Shown in pieces: positions 7,435 to 14,811 of a stretch of DNA of 64,000 nt. Position 1 is the first letter of the stretch. Each line of letters begins with the position of its first letter. Below the pieces are notes generated by a model, which saw only the letters and a program-made list of their open reading frames with translations, did no database searches and was not told the DNA's origin. Where the stretch lies: positions 4,836,001 to 4,900,000 of the forward strand of contig NZ_OZ245041.1 in NCBI RefSeq assembly GCF_965224175.1. The letters are read 5' to 3'. This DNA is from Kordia sp965224175 (GTDB lineage Bacteria; Bacteroidota; Bacteroidia; Flavobacteriales; Flavobacteriaceae). The position numbers and the translations under genes were made by a program.

Positions 7435-9366
7435 ATGAGAAAGCTGTTAGGATTTTTATTAGTGGTATTATTGACGAGTTGTTCAGTAACTGCACAACAA
7501 TACAAAAGTCACAAAGTATCCAGAGGTGAAACGGTGGAAAGTATTGCAAAACAATATGATATAGCTCCAGAAGACATCATTAAGTTAAATCCTGAAGCAA
7601 GACGAGGTGTTCGTAGAAACAACGTGCTAGTCATTCCTTCTAAATCTGTCAAAGTTTCCAAAGATGTTGAAGTTACATTCAAAAATCACAAAGTAAGAAG
7701 AAAAGAAACATTATACAGCATTGCTAAAAAATATGGAATCACAGTTGATGATATCAAAAAATTCAATGAAAAAGTAGCACAAGAAGGACTAAAAAGAGGT
7801 GATCGTATTGCCATACCTAAGTTTGCTGAGAAAAAAGAAGTAGTAGTTGACTCTTCAACGAAAACTGAAGAACAAACAGAAACTACAGATACTTCTATTG
7901 AAACCTATATTGTAAAAGCAAAAGAAACTAAATGGGGAATTGCACATAGTTACGGACTTACGATTGAAGAATTGGAAGATATCAATCCAGAAATAAAAGA
8001 CGGATTAAAAATTGGACAAGAAATAAAATTACCAATTCGTCAAGAAAAACCAACAGTTGTTACGACTGAAAAATATGTGTTTTATGATGTAAAGCCAAAG
8101 CAAACCATGTATACGCTGACGCGAAAATTAGGCGTTTCAGAAGATGAGTTAATTCATTTAAATCCTGCGTTAAAAGATGGCTTAAAAGCCGGAATGGTAT
8201 TAAAATTACCAGTTGCTAAAACTGAAACACTCGAAGTAGTAGATGCGGTAATTGTAGATAAGTTTAATTTCTTAGAAAATGTAGATCCAGAAAATGTTTC
8301 CAACATCGTAATCATGTTACCATTCAAGTTGAATGAAATGAACATGGATTCAGTGAGTCAAACAAAAGAAAAACTAAAAAAAGATCGTCTATTAGGATAT
8401 GCAACTGAATTTTACACAGGATCTTTAGTTGCTTTAGATTCTATTAAAAAATTAGGGCTTTCTGTAAATGTAAAAGTAATAGACAATCAAGGAAGCAAAA
8501 GCGGATCACAAAAAGCTGTAGATCAATACGATTTTTCAGATGTACATGCTGTTATTGGGCCTATCTTAGATTCAAATATTGAAGTTGTAGCATCTGCATT
8601 AAAATCAGATGGCATTCCAGTAATTTCTCCGTTGACAAACAAAGAAGTAAAGCATAGAAATGTATATCAAACCATTCCAGCAAAAGAATTACTAGAAGAA
8701 CGAATGCTAGATTTTATTAGAGAGAATGGTCAAGATAAAAATGCGATCATTATTGCAGATAAAGGTCATGCTGCCATCAAAGCAAAACTACAATCCATAT
8801 TACCAAACAATAAAGTATTTAATCCTGAAGAAGGGAATTATATACAGCCAACAGCAATATTACCTTTGCTTAAAGAAGAAGTAGAAAATTGGGTATTACT
8901 TGAAACAGATGATTTATCACTCATTGCAAATGTAACTTCAGTGTTAAATTCTTATGCATCTAGTGAGAAACGTAAAATTGTTTTATTAACAACAAACAAG
9001 AGTAGTAAATACGATAATAGTGATAACATTTACAACAGTCACTTAGCTAATTTAAGTTTTCACTATCCATCAATAGAAAAGCCTTCCTCTTTAAATAACA
9101 ACTTTGTAAAAGAATACAAACGTGCCTATGGAATTTCTCCAAGTAAAACTGCAACACGTGGTTTTGATATTACGTTTGATATTTTAATTCGTTTGGCATA
9201 CGATCAAAACTTAGCAAAAAGTGTTCGTGCAGGAGCAGAAACAAGTTATGTTGAGAACAAATTTGATTACCATAAGAAAATATTTGGCGGATTTTTTAAC
9301 AGAGGAATATATATTGTAAAATACGACGGATTAGAAATTAAAGAGGTAAAACCCGAACAAAACTAA
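7435..9366 (+). CDS. Lipoprotein with four LysM repeats and a periplasmic-binding-like domain
   Basis: 643 residues. The signal ends in a lipobox (LLTSC, about residues 12-16), so it is a predicted lipoprotein. Four LysM-type repeats follow (about 22-67, 80-125, 150-198, 210-257), recognisable by YTVKxxETxxxIAxxYGI...LNP and a closing IPxxLP-like strand; these bind peptidoglycan. From about 285 to 640 there is a type 1 periplasmic-binding (LivJ/amino-acid-binding-like) fold: NIVIMLPFKL, AVIGPILDSNIEVVASAL, GIPVISPLTN. It probably anchors to the wall and senses or scaffolds something, rather than feeding a transporter, since no ABC permease is nearby. It lies between guaA and osmC with 20-nt and 8-nt gaps. 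Confidence 0.85.
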   Translation: MRKLLGFLLVVLLTSCSVTAQQYKSHKVSRGETVESIAKQYDIAPEDIIKLNPEARRGVRRNNVLVIPSKSVKVSKDVEVTFKNHKVRRKETLYSIAKKYGITVDDIKKFNEKVAQEGLKRGDRIAIPKFAEKKEVVVDSSTKTEEQTETTDTSIETYIVKAKETKWGIAHSYGLTIEELEDINPEIKDGLKIGQEIKLPIRQEKPTVVTTEKYVFYDVKPKQTMYTLTRKLGVSEDELIHLNPALKDGLKAGMVLKLPVAKTETLEVVDAVIVDKFNFLENVDPENVSNIVIMLPFKLNEMNMDSVSQTKEKLKKDRLLGYATEFYTGSLVALDSIKKLGLSVNVKVIDNQGSKSGSQKAVDQYDFSDVHAVIGPILDSNIEVVASALKSDGIPVISPLTNKEVKHRNVYQTIPAKELLEERMLDFIRENGQDKNAIIIADKGHAAIKAKLQSILPNNKVFNPEEGNYIQPTAILPLLKEEVENWVLLETDDLSLIANVTSVLNSYASSEKRKIVLLTTNKSSKYDNSDNIYNSHLANLSFHYPSIEKPSSLNNNFVKEYKRAYGISPSKTATRGFDITFDILIRLAYDQNLAKSVRAGAETSYVENKFDYHKKIFGGFFNRGIYIVKYDGLEIKEVKPEQN

Positions 9367-9374
9367 GAAACAAC

Positions 9375-9776
9375 ATGACTTCAAAAGTAACCTACACAGG
9401 AAGCCTAAGAACGGTTTCGAAACATATAAAATCTGGAAATGAGTTCATTACAGATGCGCCCACAGATAATAACGGAAAAGGAGAAGCATTCTCTCCAACA
9501 GATACTGTAGCAACAGGATTAGCTAGTTGTATGTTAACTGTTATGGGAATAAAAGCTGGGCAGCTTGGTGTGAACATGGAAAACACAACTGCGGAAGTAA
9601 CCAAGACTATGGCTTCAGACCCGAGAAGAATCTCAAAAATTGAAGTACAAATCCATTTGCCTTTTGAAGCTGATGCTAAAACAAAAAAAATACTAGAAAA
9701 CACAGCAAATACTTGTCCTGTGCATTACAGTCTTCATCCAGACATTGAAAAGGTTGTTGAATTTCATTGGAAATAA
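9375..9776 (+). CDS. OsmC family protein
   Basis: 133 residues of the OsmC/Ohr fold. The first conserved Cys lies in TGLASCMLTVMGI (about residue 53) and the second in NTCPVHYSLHPD (about 114). These two thiols reduce organic hydroperoxides in the family. It belongs to the general OsmC (YhfA-like) branch; Ohr cannot be excluded without alignment. It starts 8 nt after the LysM gene and is joined end to start with the next gene, which suggests an operon. Bacillithiol made through BshC could be part of the same thiol economy, but that link is only an inference. Confidence 0.88.
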   Translation: MTSKVTYTGSLRTVSKHIKSGNEFITDAPTDNNGKGEAFSPTDTVATGLASCMLTVMGIKAGQLGVNMENTTAEVTKTMASDPRRISKIEVQIHLPFEADAKTKKILENTANTCPVHYSLHPDIEKVVEFHWK

Positions 9777-10328
9777 ATGTATAAACTCATAGGGATACTT
9801 TGTTTGTTTTTACTTGTTCAAGAAGAAGAAACTATCAATTGGACACAAAGTCAAAAACTACACTGGGGAAATTTTGAAGGTGCGCCAGATTATGACTCAG
9901 ATGCAGTTGCCATTACAGCTTCTGGAATTACCTATGGTTTTAAATCAAAATCATATTCTAACAGTGATAAAGTAGAATATTCAACCAATGTCATTGCTCA
10001 ATTTTATCCTGAACAATCTTGGTATTTAAAAGAACGTGTTAACGATACAGTTTTAGGACACGAACAATTACATTTTGATATTACTGAATTACATGCACGT
10101 AAATTTAGAAAGCGTATCAAGAATAGTAAGTTTACCAAAAATATTCAGGAAGAAATCTCTAAAATTTATCAAGAAGTAAATAAAGAATTACGTGATATGC
10201 AAAACGCATATGACGAAGTTTCGGATTATTCAAGAGATTACGAAGGTCAAATAAAATGGCAGAAATTTGTAGCTGAAGAACTCGAAAAACTCAGTGAATA
10301 CAAACAATCAAACAAAAAAAATGACTGA
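9777..10328 (+). CDS. DUF922-like secreted putative zinc protease
   Basis: 183 residues with a short hydrophobic N-terminus (MYKLIGILCLFLLV), suggesting export. The LHWGNFEGAPDYDSDAVAIT stretch and the HEQLHFDITELHARKFRK motif (about residues 99-116) match the DUF922 family, described as predicted secreted Zn-dependent proteases; HEQLH has the HExxH form. Activity is not proven by the sequence. The start codon directly follows the osmC stop, and the 3' end overlaps the next gene by 8 nt. Confidence 0.75.
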   Translation: MYKLIGILCLFLLVQEEETINWTQSQKLHWGNFEGAPDYDSDAVAITASGITYGFKSKSYSNSDKVEYSTNVIAQFYPEQSWYLKERVNDTVLGHEQLHFDITELHARKFRKRIKNSKFTKNIQEEISKIYQEVNKELRDMQNAYDEVSDYSRDYEGQIKWQKFVAEELEKLSEYKQSNKKND

Positions 10329-10566
10329 TTTACCAAGTAAAGAAGCACAACAAAAACTACTCATTGAATTAGCGCACGCTAAAATGCCTTTTGGTAAATA
10401 CGAAGGTAGATATTTAGTAAATTTACCTGAAGCCTATTTAATTTGGTATCGACAAAAAGGATTTCCTAAAGGAAAACTAGGACGACAATTAGAACAAATG
10501 CTCGACATCAAAATCAATGGTTTAGAGCCTATAGTTCGAAACATTCAACGACAATTTGAAAAGTAA
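10321..10566 (+). CDS. DUF3820 family protein
   Basis: 81 residues from the ATG at 10321, which overlaps the end of the DUF922 gene by 8 nt. The MPFGKYEGRYLVNLPEAYL and WYRQKGFPKGKLG motifs match DUF3820 (the YqaI-like 'putative quorum-sensing-regulated' small proteins). It is a cytoplasmic protein of unknown role. An earlier in-frame start at 10294 would add nine residues and deepen the overlap, so it is less likely. Confidence 0.8.
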   Translation: MTDLPSKEAQQKLLIELAHAKMPFGKYEGRYLVNLPEAYLIWYRQKGFPKGKLGRQLEQMLDIKINGLEPIVRNIQRQFEK

Positions 10567-10585
10567 TTCACTTGTACATTCAGTC

Positions 10586-10885
10586 ATGAAACGAAAAATC
10601 ATCATCTCTTTTTTTATCATTACCATAAGCGTACTTATTTTCGTTGGAGTGAGATACAATCTTGGATATGGAAGTTCCATAAAGCAAAAAACGATGATGG
10701 TAAACTGCATGCATAATAAACTACAAGAGCATTCACTTACCAATAGTAAAGAATATTGTGAATGTCTAATAAATACAATGATTGAGCAATATGGAGAAGA
10801 CTTTTTAGAACCAGCTAATATGTTCAGAATTGATAAGACTGAGCAGATTATGGGAGAATGTGAAGCACTCTTAAAAACAAATTAG
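10586..10885 (+). CDS. Small membrane-anchored protein of unknown function
   Basis: 99 residues from the ATG at 10586. Residues about 4-23 (KIIISFFIITISVLIFVGV) form one transmembrane or uncleaved signal segment. The rest is a small soluble domain with Cys in MVNCMH, EYCECL and GECEAL, four in all, which could pair as disulfides outside the cytoplasm. A TTG 30 nt upstream is in frame but improbable. It follows the DUF3820 gene by 19 nt and may close that operon. No family was recognised. Confidence 0.65.
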   Translation: MKRKIIISFFIITISVLIFVGVRYNLGYGSSIKQKTMMVNCMHNKLQEHSLTNSKEYCECLINTMIEQYGEDFLEPANMFRIDKTEQIMGECEALLKTN

Positions 10886-10998
10886 TCTCTAATCACACAC
10901 ATCTATATCTGATATTTTATAAAGCGTCAGATACAACTCTTTTTTATTCTTAAGAAGCATTTTATGTTTGTTCTATAAACATTAAAACACATATAATT

Positions 10999-11181
10999 AT
11001 GAAGAAAAAAAGAAGTATTCAAAAATTAGCAGTACACAAAGAAACAATTAGCAACCTAAATAAAGTTACAGGAGGCGATGTCACTACTTCTTGGGGAAGA
11101 ACAATTCGTATTATCAAAAAAGTAACGAGCGCTTACACACATTGTGAAAGTTGCACTTGTGAACCATTTACTACCAATTAA
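10999..11181 (+). CDS. RiPP precursor peptide, lanthipeptide-like leader
   Basis: 60 residues. The leader MKKKRSIQKLAVHKETISNL ends in a double glycine (residues 25-26, KVTGGD), the same layout as the peptides at 5462, 35962 and 36359. The core holds three Cys (HCESCTC) near the C-terminus and several Thr/Ser, so rings could form between Thr/Ser and the Cys cluster. It stands alone, 113 nt after the previous gene. No modifying enzyme is adjacent. Confidence 0.78.
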   Translation: MKKKRSIQKLAVHKETISNLNKVTGGDVTTSWGRTIRIIKKVTSAYTHCESCTCEPFTTN

Positions 11182-11465
11182 TTTTTTGGAACTGCTGGAA
11201 CCATTGCATGAAGAAACTATGGAGATGGTTACTAGGTAATCACAGAGAAAAATATCTAAAAAAAAGCCTTTTTGTTTTTGAAAAAATATTCAGAAATAAG
11301 AGGCTTTTGCTTTTATAAATATTTACACTGCAACTACAAAAAAAGGTGATTTTCCCCTTTCGCTGATTTTGAATAATTCCATATCTTTAAAAATCCCCTT
11401 TAACATGCAAAAAAACCAATTTTTTAATGTGTGATAAAGGCTTTTTTGTTTAAACATACCATATT
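11182..11465 (+). terminator. Gap after the RiPP gene, with a possible terminator
   Basis: The arms AAAAGCCT (11262-11269) and AGGCTTTT (11301-11308) could pair across a 31-nt AT-rich loop and are followed by GCTTTTAT. This is a weak candidate terminator for the precursor gene. A 36-codon ORF (11208-11318) overlaps it and looks spurious. The rest (11320-11465) is AT-rich leader of the amidase gene with no clear -7 box. Confidence 0.4.
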
Positions 11466-12062
11466 ATGATAGTACTACTAGACAACGGTCACGGAGGTTT
11501 GATCAACGGAAATTACCAAACACCTGGCAAACGCTCACCAATTTGGAATGATGGTTCGCAATTATTTGAAGGCGAATTTAACAGAGCCATCGTTAATGGA
11601 ATTATAGAAGAACTAACAAGACTTCGTATTCCGTACGATAATATTGCAGCTGAATACAGAGATGTAACTTTGCAAACACGCGTACGAAGAGCTAATAAAT
11701 ACGGTTCACGAAATTGTTTCTATCTCAGTGTACATTCGAATGCAGGAGGCGGACACGGAAGTGAAATATTTACTTCTATTCGAAATACCAAAAGTGATCC
11801 GATTGCAACTGTTTTTGGAGAAGAATTCAAAAGAGAATTCCCAAACCGTAGACTTCGTACAGACTTCTCTGATGGCGATTTAGACAAAGAAAAGAACTTC
11901 TATGTGTTAAAACATACTAAAATGCCAGCCATTTTAACCGAAAACTTCTTTATGGACAATGAAGAAGAATGTAAATCTATTTTAATGACGCGTGAAGGAC
12001 GATTGAAAATCATTAACTATCATGTAGAAGCCATCAAAAGAGTAAAACAAGAACTATTTTAA
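11466..12062 (+). CDS. N-acetylmuramoyl-L-alanine amidase, Amidase_3 type, no signal peptide
   Basis: 198 residues forming a single amidase domain from the first codon. Zinc ligands are H9 (DNGHGG), E37 (FEGEFN) and H90 (LSVHSNA); the catalytic Glu is E159 (LTENFF). The enzyme cuts the amide between muramic acid and L-alanine of peptidoglycan. It lacks a signal peptide and wall-binding repeats, unlike housekeeping AmiC-type enzymes, and resembles phage or bacteriocin-type lysins that are released by another factor. It is followed after 17 nt by a lipoprotein gene and then a helical protein, probably one operon. Confidence 0.9.
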   Translation: MIVLLDNGHGGLINGNYQTPGKRSPIWNDGSQLFEGEFNRAIVNGIIEELTRLRIPYDNIAAEYRDVTLQTRVRRANKYGSRNCFYLSVHSNAGGGHGSEIFTSIRNTKSDPIATVFGEEFKREFPNRRLRTDFSDGDLDKEKNFYVLKHTKMPAILTENFFMDNEEECKSILMTREGRLKIINYHVEAIKRVKQELF

Positions 12063-12079
12063 TCATAACAAATTCAAAA

Positions 12080-12544
12080 ATGAAAACACGTTTATTTACA
12101 GTGTATTTAGGTGCATTTGCACTCTTATTAGTGACGTCATGTGCTTCGCTACGAACAGCAGCTTTTGATCAATATTCGTATCAAAAAGGTACAGAAATAA
12201 AAGTTGATGCTACTCGATTAATGGCAAAAGCAACAATGCAATACGATTCTCAAGCAGCAGCTATTGAAAATTTTGAAGCTGAACTAGCAAAAATGGTCGA
12301 ATACGAAAAAAACAAACCCAACAACCAAATCAGTTATGCGATGTGGAAAATGATGGCAAATCCAGATAAAAATTTCATCGCAGGCTTTTTAAAGCGATGG
12401 AAAGAAAAAGGAACACTGTCTACATTCTTTATCAACGAAGCAAAAGGACAAACGGTAGAAGCTTTGGATTTAATTTTACAATACGAAGGAAAAAAAGATC
12501 CTGCAGCAGAAAAGAAATTACAAGGACTATTAGGTTTACAATAA
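12080..12544 (+). CDS. Small lipoprotein of unknown function
   Basis: 154 residues. The signal MKTRLFTVYLGAFALLLVTSC has a lipobox (VTSC, Cys21), so the mature protein is lipid-anchored. The remainder is mostly helical and charged (about 30-154) with no recognised domain. It lies 17 nt after the amidase gene and 19 nt before the next, with the same orientation, so it probably works with the amidase at the envelope. A spanin-like or regulator role is speculation. Confidence 0.75.
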   Translation: MKTRLFTVYLGAFALLLVTSCASLRTAAFDQYSYQKGTEIKVDATRLMAKATMQYDSQAAAIENFEAELAKMVEYEKNKPNNQISYAMWKMMANPDKNFIAGFLKRWKEKGTLSTFFINEAKGQTVEALDLILQYEGKKDPAAEKKLQGLLGLQ

Positions 12545-12563
12545 CAGTATAATACAAAACACC

Positions 12564-12923
12564 ATGGATTTTAAAGATGTATTAAAAGAAATAAAAGGGA
12601 ACTTATTAAGCTTAATGGGTTCTAAGTTTGACGATTTAAAAGCAGAATCAAAAAAAGACGTACAAGATTTTCTAAATGCTTCCAAAGAAAAATTAGAGCG
12701 TTGGACAACCTTACTTGCAGCTGGAAACCTAACACCAGATGATTACAAATGGTTGGTAGAAAGCCAAAAAGATTTAGTCGTTTTAAAAGGATTATACGCA
12801 GCTGGTGTTTCTAAAATCAAATTAGGACACTTAAAAAATAGTATCCTTGATACTGTTATAAATACAGCTATAGGTTTGGTCTTAAAGACAGATGAAAATA
12901 CAGAAGATACACAAGCTTCTTAA
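12564..12923 (+). CDS. Small helical protein of unknown function
   Basis: 119 residues, amphipathic helices rich in Lys/Glu (about 1-55) and a more hydrophobic stretch near the C-terminus (LDTVINTAIGLVL, about 93-105). No signal peptide. Third gene of the amidase-lipoprotein cassette with 19-nt spacing. The hydrophobic C-terminal segment could contact a membrane but is short for a transmembrane helix. No family recognised. Confidence 0.7.
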   Translation: MDFKDVLKEIKGNLLSLMGSKFDDLKAESKKDVQDFLNASKEKLERWTTLLAAGNLTPDDYKWLVESQKDLVVLKGLYAAGVSKIKLGHLKNSILDTVINTAIGLVLKTDENTEDTQAS

Positions 12924-12971
12924 AAAGAGAAATATAGCACGCTGATAATCAGTTTTATCAGAAAAAAATAC

Positions 12972-13010
12972 AAAGGTTGAATACACTTGAAAAATAGTTA
13001 TTCAACCTTT
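12972..13010 (+). promoter_or_regulatory. Perfect 12-bp inverted repeat before pyrG
   Basis: AAAGGTTGAATA (12972-12983) and TATTCAACCTTT (12999-13010) are exact reverse complements around a 15-nt loop. The right arm ends 22 nt before the TACTTTTG box of pyrG, so the repeat covers the -33 region. It could be a terminator for the amidase cassette or an operator or attenuator of pyrG; no strong T-run follows. Confidence 0.6.
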
Positions 13011-13032
13011 ATTAATTATAAATTCTTCTTTG

Positions 13033-13040
13033 TACTTTTG
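13033..13040 (+). promoter_or_regulatory. -7 box of pyrG
   Basis: TACTTTTG matches TAnnTTTG exactly and lies 40 nt before the pyrG ATG at 13080. No good TTG is found 17-23 nt upstream, where the inverted repeat ends. Confidence 0.5.
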
Positions 13041-13079
13041 CCGCCGAATACAACAACAACACAACACACATTTACAATA

Positions 13080-14714
13080 ATGACAAACACCAAATACATA
13101 TTTGTTACGGGCGGTGTTACTTCTTCCTTGGGAAAAGGAATAATTGCGGCTTCACTTGCCAAATTATTACAAGCAAGAGGTTACAGAACTACAATCCAAA
13201 AACTAGATCCTTACATTAATGTCGATCCAGGAACACTAAATCCGTATGAGCACGGAGAATGTTATGTGACAGATGATGGCGCAGAAACTGATTTAGATTT
13301 AGGACACTACGAACGCTTTTTAAATGTACCAACATCACAAGCAAATAATGTAACTACAGGACGTATTTATCAAAGCGTGATAGAAAAAGAACGTAGAGGT
13401 GAATTTTTAGGAAAAACGGTTCAAGTTGTACCACACATTACCAACGAAATCAAAGAACGAATTCAAATTCTAGGAAAATCTGGAAATTATGACATCGTCA
13501 TTACAGAAATTGGTGGAACAGTTGGTGATATTGAATCATTACCATACATAGAATCTGTGCGTCAATTACTATGGGAATTAGGTGAAAATAACGGAATGGT
13601 AATTCACTTAACTTTAGTACCCTATTTATCTGCCGCTGGTGAATTAAAAACAAAACCAACGCAGCATTCTGTAAAAACCTTAATGGAAAGCGGAATTAAA
13701 GCAGACGTATTGGTTTGTAGAACAGAACACGAACTTTCTGAAGAATTGCGCCATAAACTTGCATTATTCTGTAATGTAAAACGAGAAGCAGTCATTCAAT
13801 CCATAGATGCAAAAACAATTTATGACGTACCAAACTTAATGTTACAAGAAGGTTTGGACGCTGTTGTTTTAAAGAAATTAGCATTAGTTGAAGAAGAAAC
13901 GCCAGCATTATTAACGTGGAATAAATTCTTAACCAAGCTAAAAAATCCAAAACATACAGTAACTATCGGATTGGTTGGAAAATATGTAGAATTACAAGAC
14001 TCGTACAAATCCATTCTAGAATCATTTATTCACGCTGGAGCGGAAAACGAAATCAAAGTAAATGTAGAATCGATTCATTCAGAACACATCACAGAAAAAA
14101 CCATTGCTGATAAGTTTAAAAACTTAGATGGAATTTTAGTAGCACCAGGTTTTGGCGATCGTGGAATAGAAGGGAAAATAAAAGCAGTTCAATATGCACG
14201 TGAACAGAATATTCCTTTCTTAGGAATCTGTTTAGGAATGCAAATGGCAGTCATTGAGTTTGCTAGAAATGTATTAGGATTAGATAGCGCAAACTCTACG
14301 GAGATGAACCCAAATACGGCAAGTCCAGTAATAAACTTAATGGAGGAGCAAAAAAATGTAGAAAACAAAGGCGGAACAATGCGTTTAGGTGCTTGGGAAT
14401 GTGAACTAAAAGCAGGAAGCAAAGCATATGACATTTATGGAAAAGAAATGATCTTAGAACGTCACCGTCATAGATATGAATTTAATAACGATTACAAAGA
14501 AAAAATAGAAACAGCCGGATTAATTGCTACAGGATTAAACCCAAAAACTGGATTGGTAGAAATCGTTGAATTACCTTCACATCCTTGGTTTGTAGGAGTT
14601 CAATATCATCCTGAATATAAAAGTACAGTAGCCAATCCGCATCCATTATTTGTAGCCTTTGTAAAAGCTGCTTTAGTACAAGCAGAAAAAAAACAAAATG
14701 CCACTTTGGCATAA
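13080..14714 (+). CDS. pyrG: CTP synthase
   Basis: 544 residues from the ATG at 13080. Amination of UTP to CTP with glutamine and ATP. N-terminal synthetase domain: KYIFVTGGVTSSLGKGI and the ATP/Mg site LDPYINVDPGTL. C-terminal glutaminase domain: nucleophile C384 in LGICLGMQ, and the catalytic His/Glu in VQYHPE near the end. An in-frame extension to 12987 would add 31 residues unlike any CTP synthase and would place the start upstream of the -7 box, so it is rejected. yidC follows after a terminator. Confidence 0.97.
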   Translation: MTNTKYIFVTGGVTSSLGKGIIAASLAKLLQARGYRTTIQKLDPYINVDPGTLNPYEHGECYVTDDGAETDLDLGHYERFLNVPTSQANNVTTGRIYQSVIEKERRGEFLGKTVQVVPHITNEIKERIQILGKSGNYDIVITEIGGTVGDIESLPYIESVRQLLWELGENNGMVIHLTLVPYLSAAGELKTKPTQHSVKTLMESGIKADVLVCRTEHELSEELRHKLALFCNVKREAVIQSIDAKTIYDVPNLMLQEGLDAVVLKKLALVEEETPALLTWNKFLTKLKNPKHTVTIGLVGKYVELQDSYKSILESFIHAGAENEIKVNVESIHSEHITEKTIADKFKNLDGILVAPGFGDRGIEGKIKAVQYAREQNIPFLGICLGMQMAVIEFARNVLGLDSANSTEMNPNTASPVINLMEEQKNVENKGGTMRLGAWECELKAGSKAYDIYGKEMILERHRHRYEFNNDYKEKIETAGLIATGLNPKTGLVEIVELPSHPWFVGVQYHPEYKSTVANPHPLFVAFVKAALVQAEKKQNATLA

Positions 14715-14753
14715 AAACACAAATTGGTTACTTTTTTGAGTAACAAAAACCTA

Positions 14754-14784
14754 AAAAAGGTGTCTGCTATGTAGATGCCTTTTT
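14754..14784 (+). terminator. pyrG terminator
   Basis: The stem AAAAAGGTGTCT (14754-14765) / AGATGCCTTTTT (14773-14784) includes two G-U pairs, has a 7-nt loop and ends in a T-run. A small hairpin (GTTACT...AGTAAC) precedes it. Confidence 0.75.
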
Positions 14785-14811
14785 ATAAGATGAGTATAAA
14801 TTAACGATTAG

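Noticed and set aside
11208..11318. 36-codon ORF starting MKKLWRWLLG
   Set aside because: It overlaps a terminator-like hairpin after the RiPP gene, has a low-complexity end (RLLLL), and shows no family features.
12987..13079. N-terminal extension of CTP synthase
   Set aside because: The 31 extra residues have no counterpart in CTP synthases and the start would lie upstream of the -7 box at 13033.
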